Of a stretch of 14,098 nt of DNA, positions 14,067 to 14,098 are shown one piece after another (position 1 is the stretch's first letter; each line of letters begins with the position of its first letter). The position numbers were made by a program, and so were the translations under genes. The stretch comes from an uncultured Oscillospiraceae bacterium. GTDB taxonomy: Bacteria; Bacillota; Clostridia; Oscillospirales; Oscillospiraceae. Under the pieces are notes generated by a model. It did not search any database, had not been told where the DNA came from, and worked only from the letters and a program-made list of their open reading frames with translations. The stretch is from positions 1-14,098 of the forward strand of contig CAKTPC010000050.1 in NCBI GenBank assembly GCA_934590505.1, written 5' to 3'.

Positions 14067-14095
14067 GGTTTTCAAAACCTTGTGACCTTACTATA
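14067..14095 (-). promoter_or_regulatory. Candidate operator palindrome and -10 box upstream of the dctP operon
   Basis: GGTTTTCAAAACC (14067-14079) is a perfect 6+6 inverted repeat around one base. TATAGT on the minus strand (14095 to 14090), a 5/6 match to TATAAT, sits about 11 bases upstream. The palindrome would then lie at the transcription start, a typical repressor position. The -35 would fall outside the window. The sequence lacks the central CG of a catabolite-control (cre) site. Confidence 0.4.
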
Positions 14096-14098
14096 AAG

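Noticed and set aside
14001..14075. 25-residue extension of the DctP protein
   Set aside because: It would place the lipoprotein signal internally; the ATG at 14000 has an AAGGAGA site and gives a normal signal peptide.
14067..14079. Catabolite-control (cre) site
   Set aside because: The palindrome lacks the central CG and the TGNAA...TTNCA halves of a cre site.

Overview
The window is a catabolic locus for a carbohydrate or sugar acid, probably from a Clostridia-type Firmicute. Evidence for this is the strong AAGGAG ribosome sites, AT-rich sigma-A-like promoters in front of fairly GC-rich genes, a short lipoprotein SBP with an Ala/Pro linker, and a ROK protein with an N-terminal extension. 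The lineage is an inference, and I cannot name a genus. There is no rRNA, tRNA, CRISPR array, insertion sequence or phage gene, and no gene-free stretch longer than about 215 bases.

Layout. (1) 1-1783, minus strand: a ROK-family sugar kinase/regulator cut by the window edge (1-682) and an AraC-type regulator (896-1783), separated by a strong hairpin and a promoter. (2) 1942-4150, plus strand: an enolase-superfamily (mandelate racemase/muconate lactonizing type) enzyme and a short-chain dehydrogenase, read divergently from the AraC gene and ending at a bidirectional terminator at about 4172-4212. (3) 14000 down to 4206, minus strand: ten genes in a row, mostly with gaps of 10 bases or fewer or overlapping. 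In order they are TRAP transporter dctP, dctQ, dctM; a SIS-domain sugar-phosphate protein; a PfkB/ribokinase-family kinase; a second, diverged SIS protein; an unknown 259-residue protein; a Gfo/Idh/MocA dehydrogenase; a TIM-barrel-like protein with a CxCxxC motif; and an MFS transporter.

How the genes may work together (inference). A carboxylated sugar derivative enters through the TRAP system, whose binding protein keeps the two arginines expected for a carboxylate. The MFS carrier may import or export a related compound. Inside, the Gfo/Idh/MocA enzyme and the SDR provide redox steps. The enolase-superfamily enzyme probably performs a dehydration or epimerisation at the carbon next to a carboxylate. 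The kinase phosphorylates, and one or both SIS proteins act on the phosphosugar. The TIM-barrel-like protein and the 259-residue protein are the real unknowns. No gene can be tied to a specific substrate from sequence alone, and I did not recognise this exact gene set as a characterised pathway.
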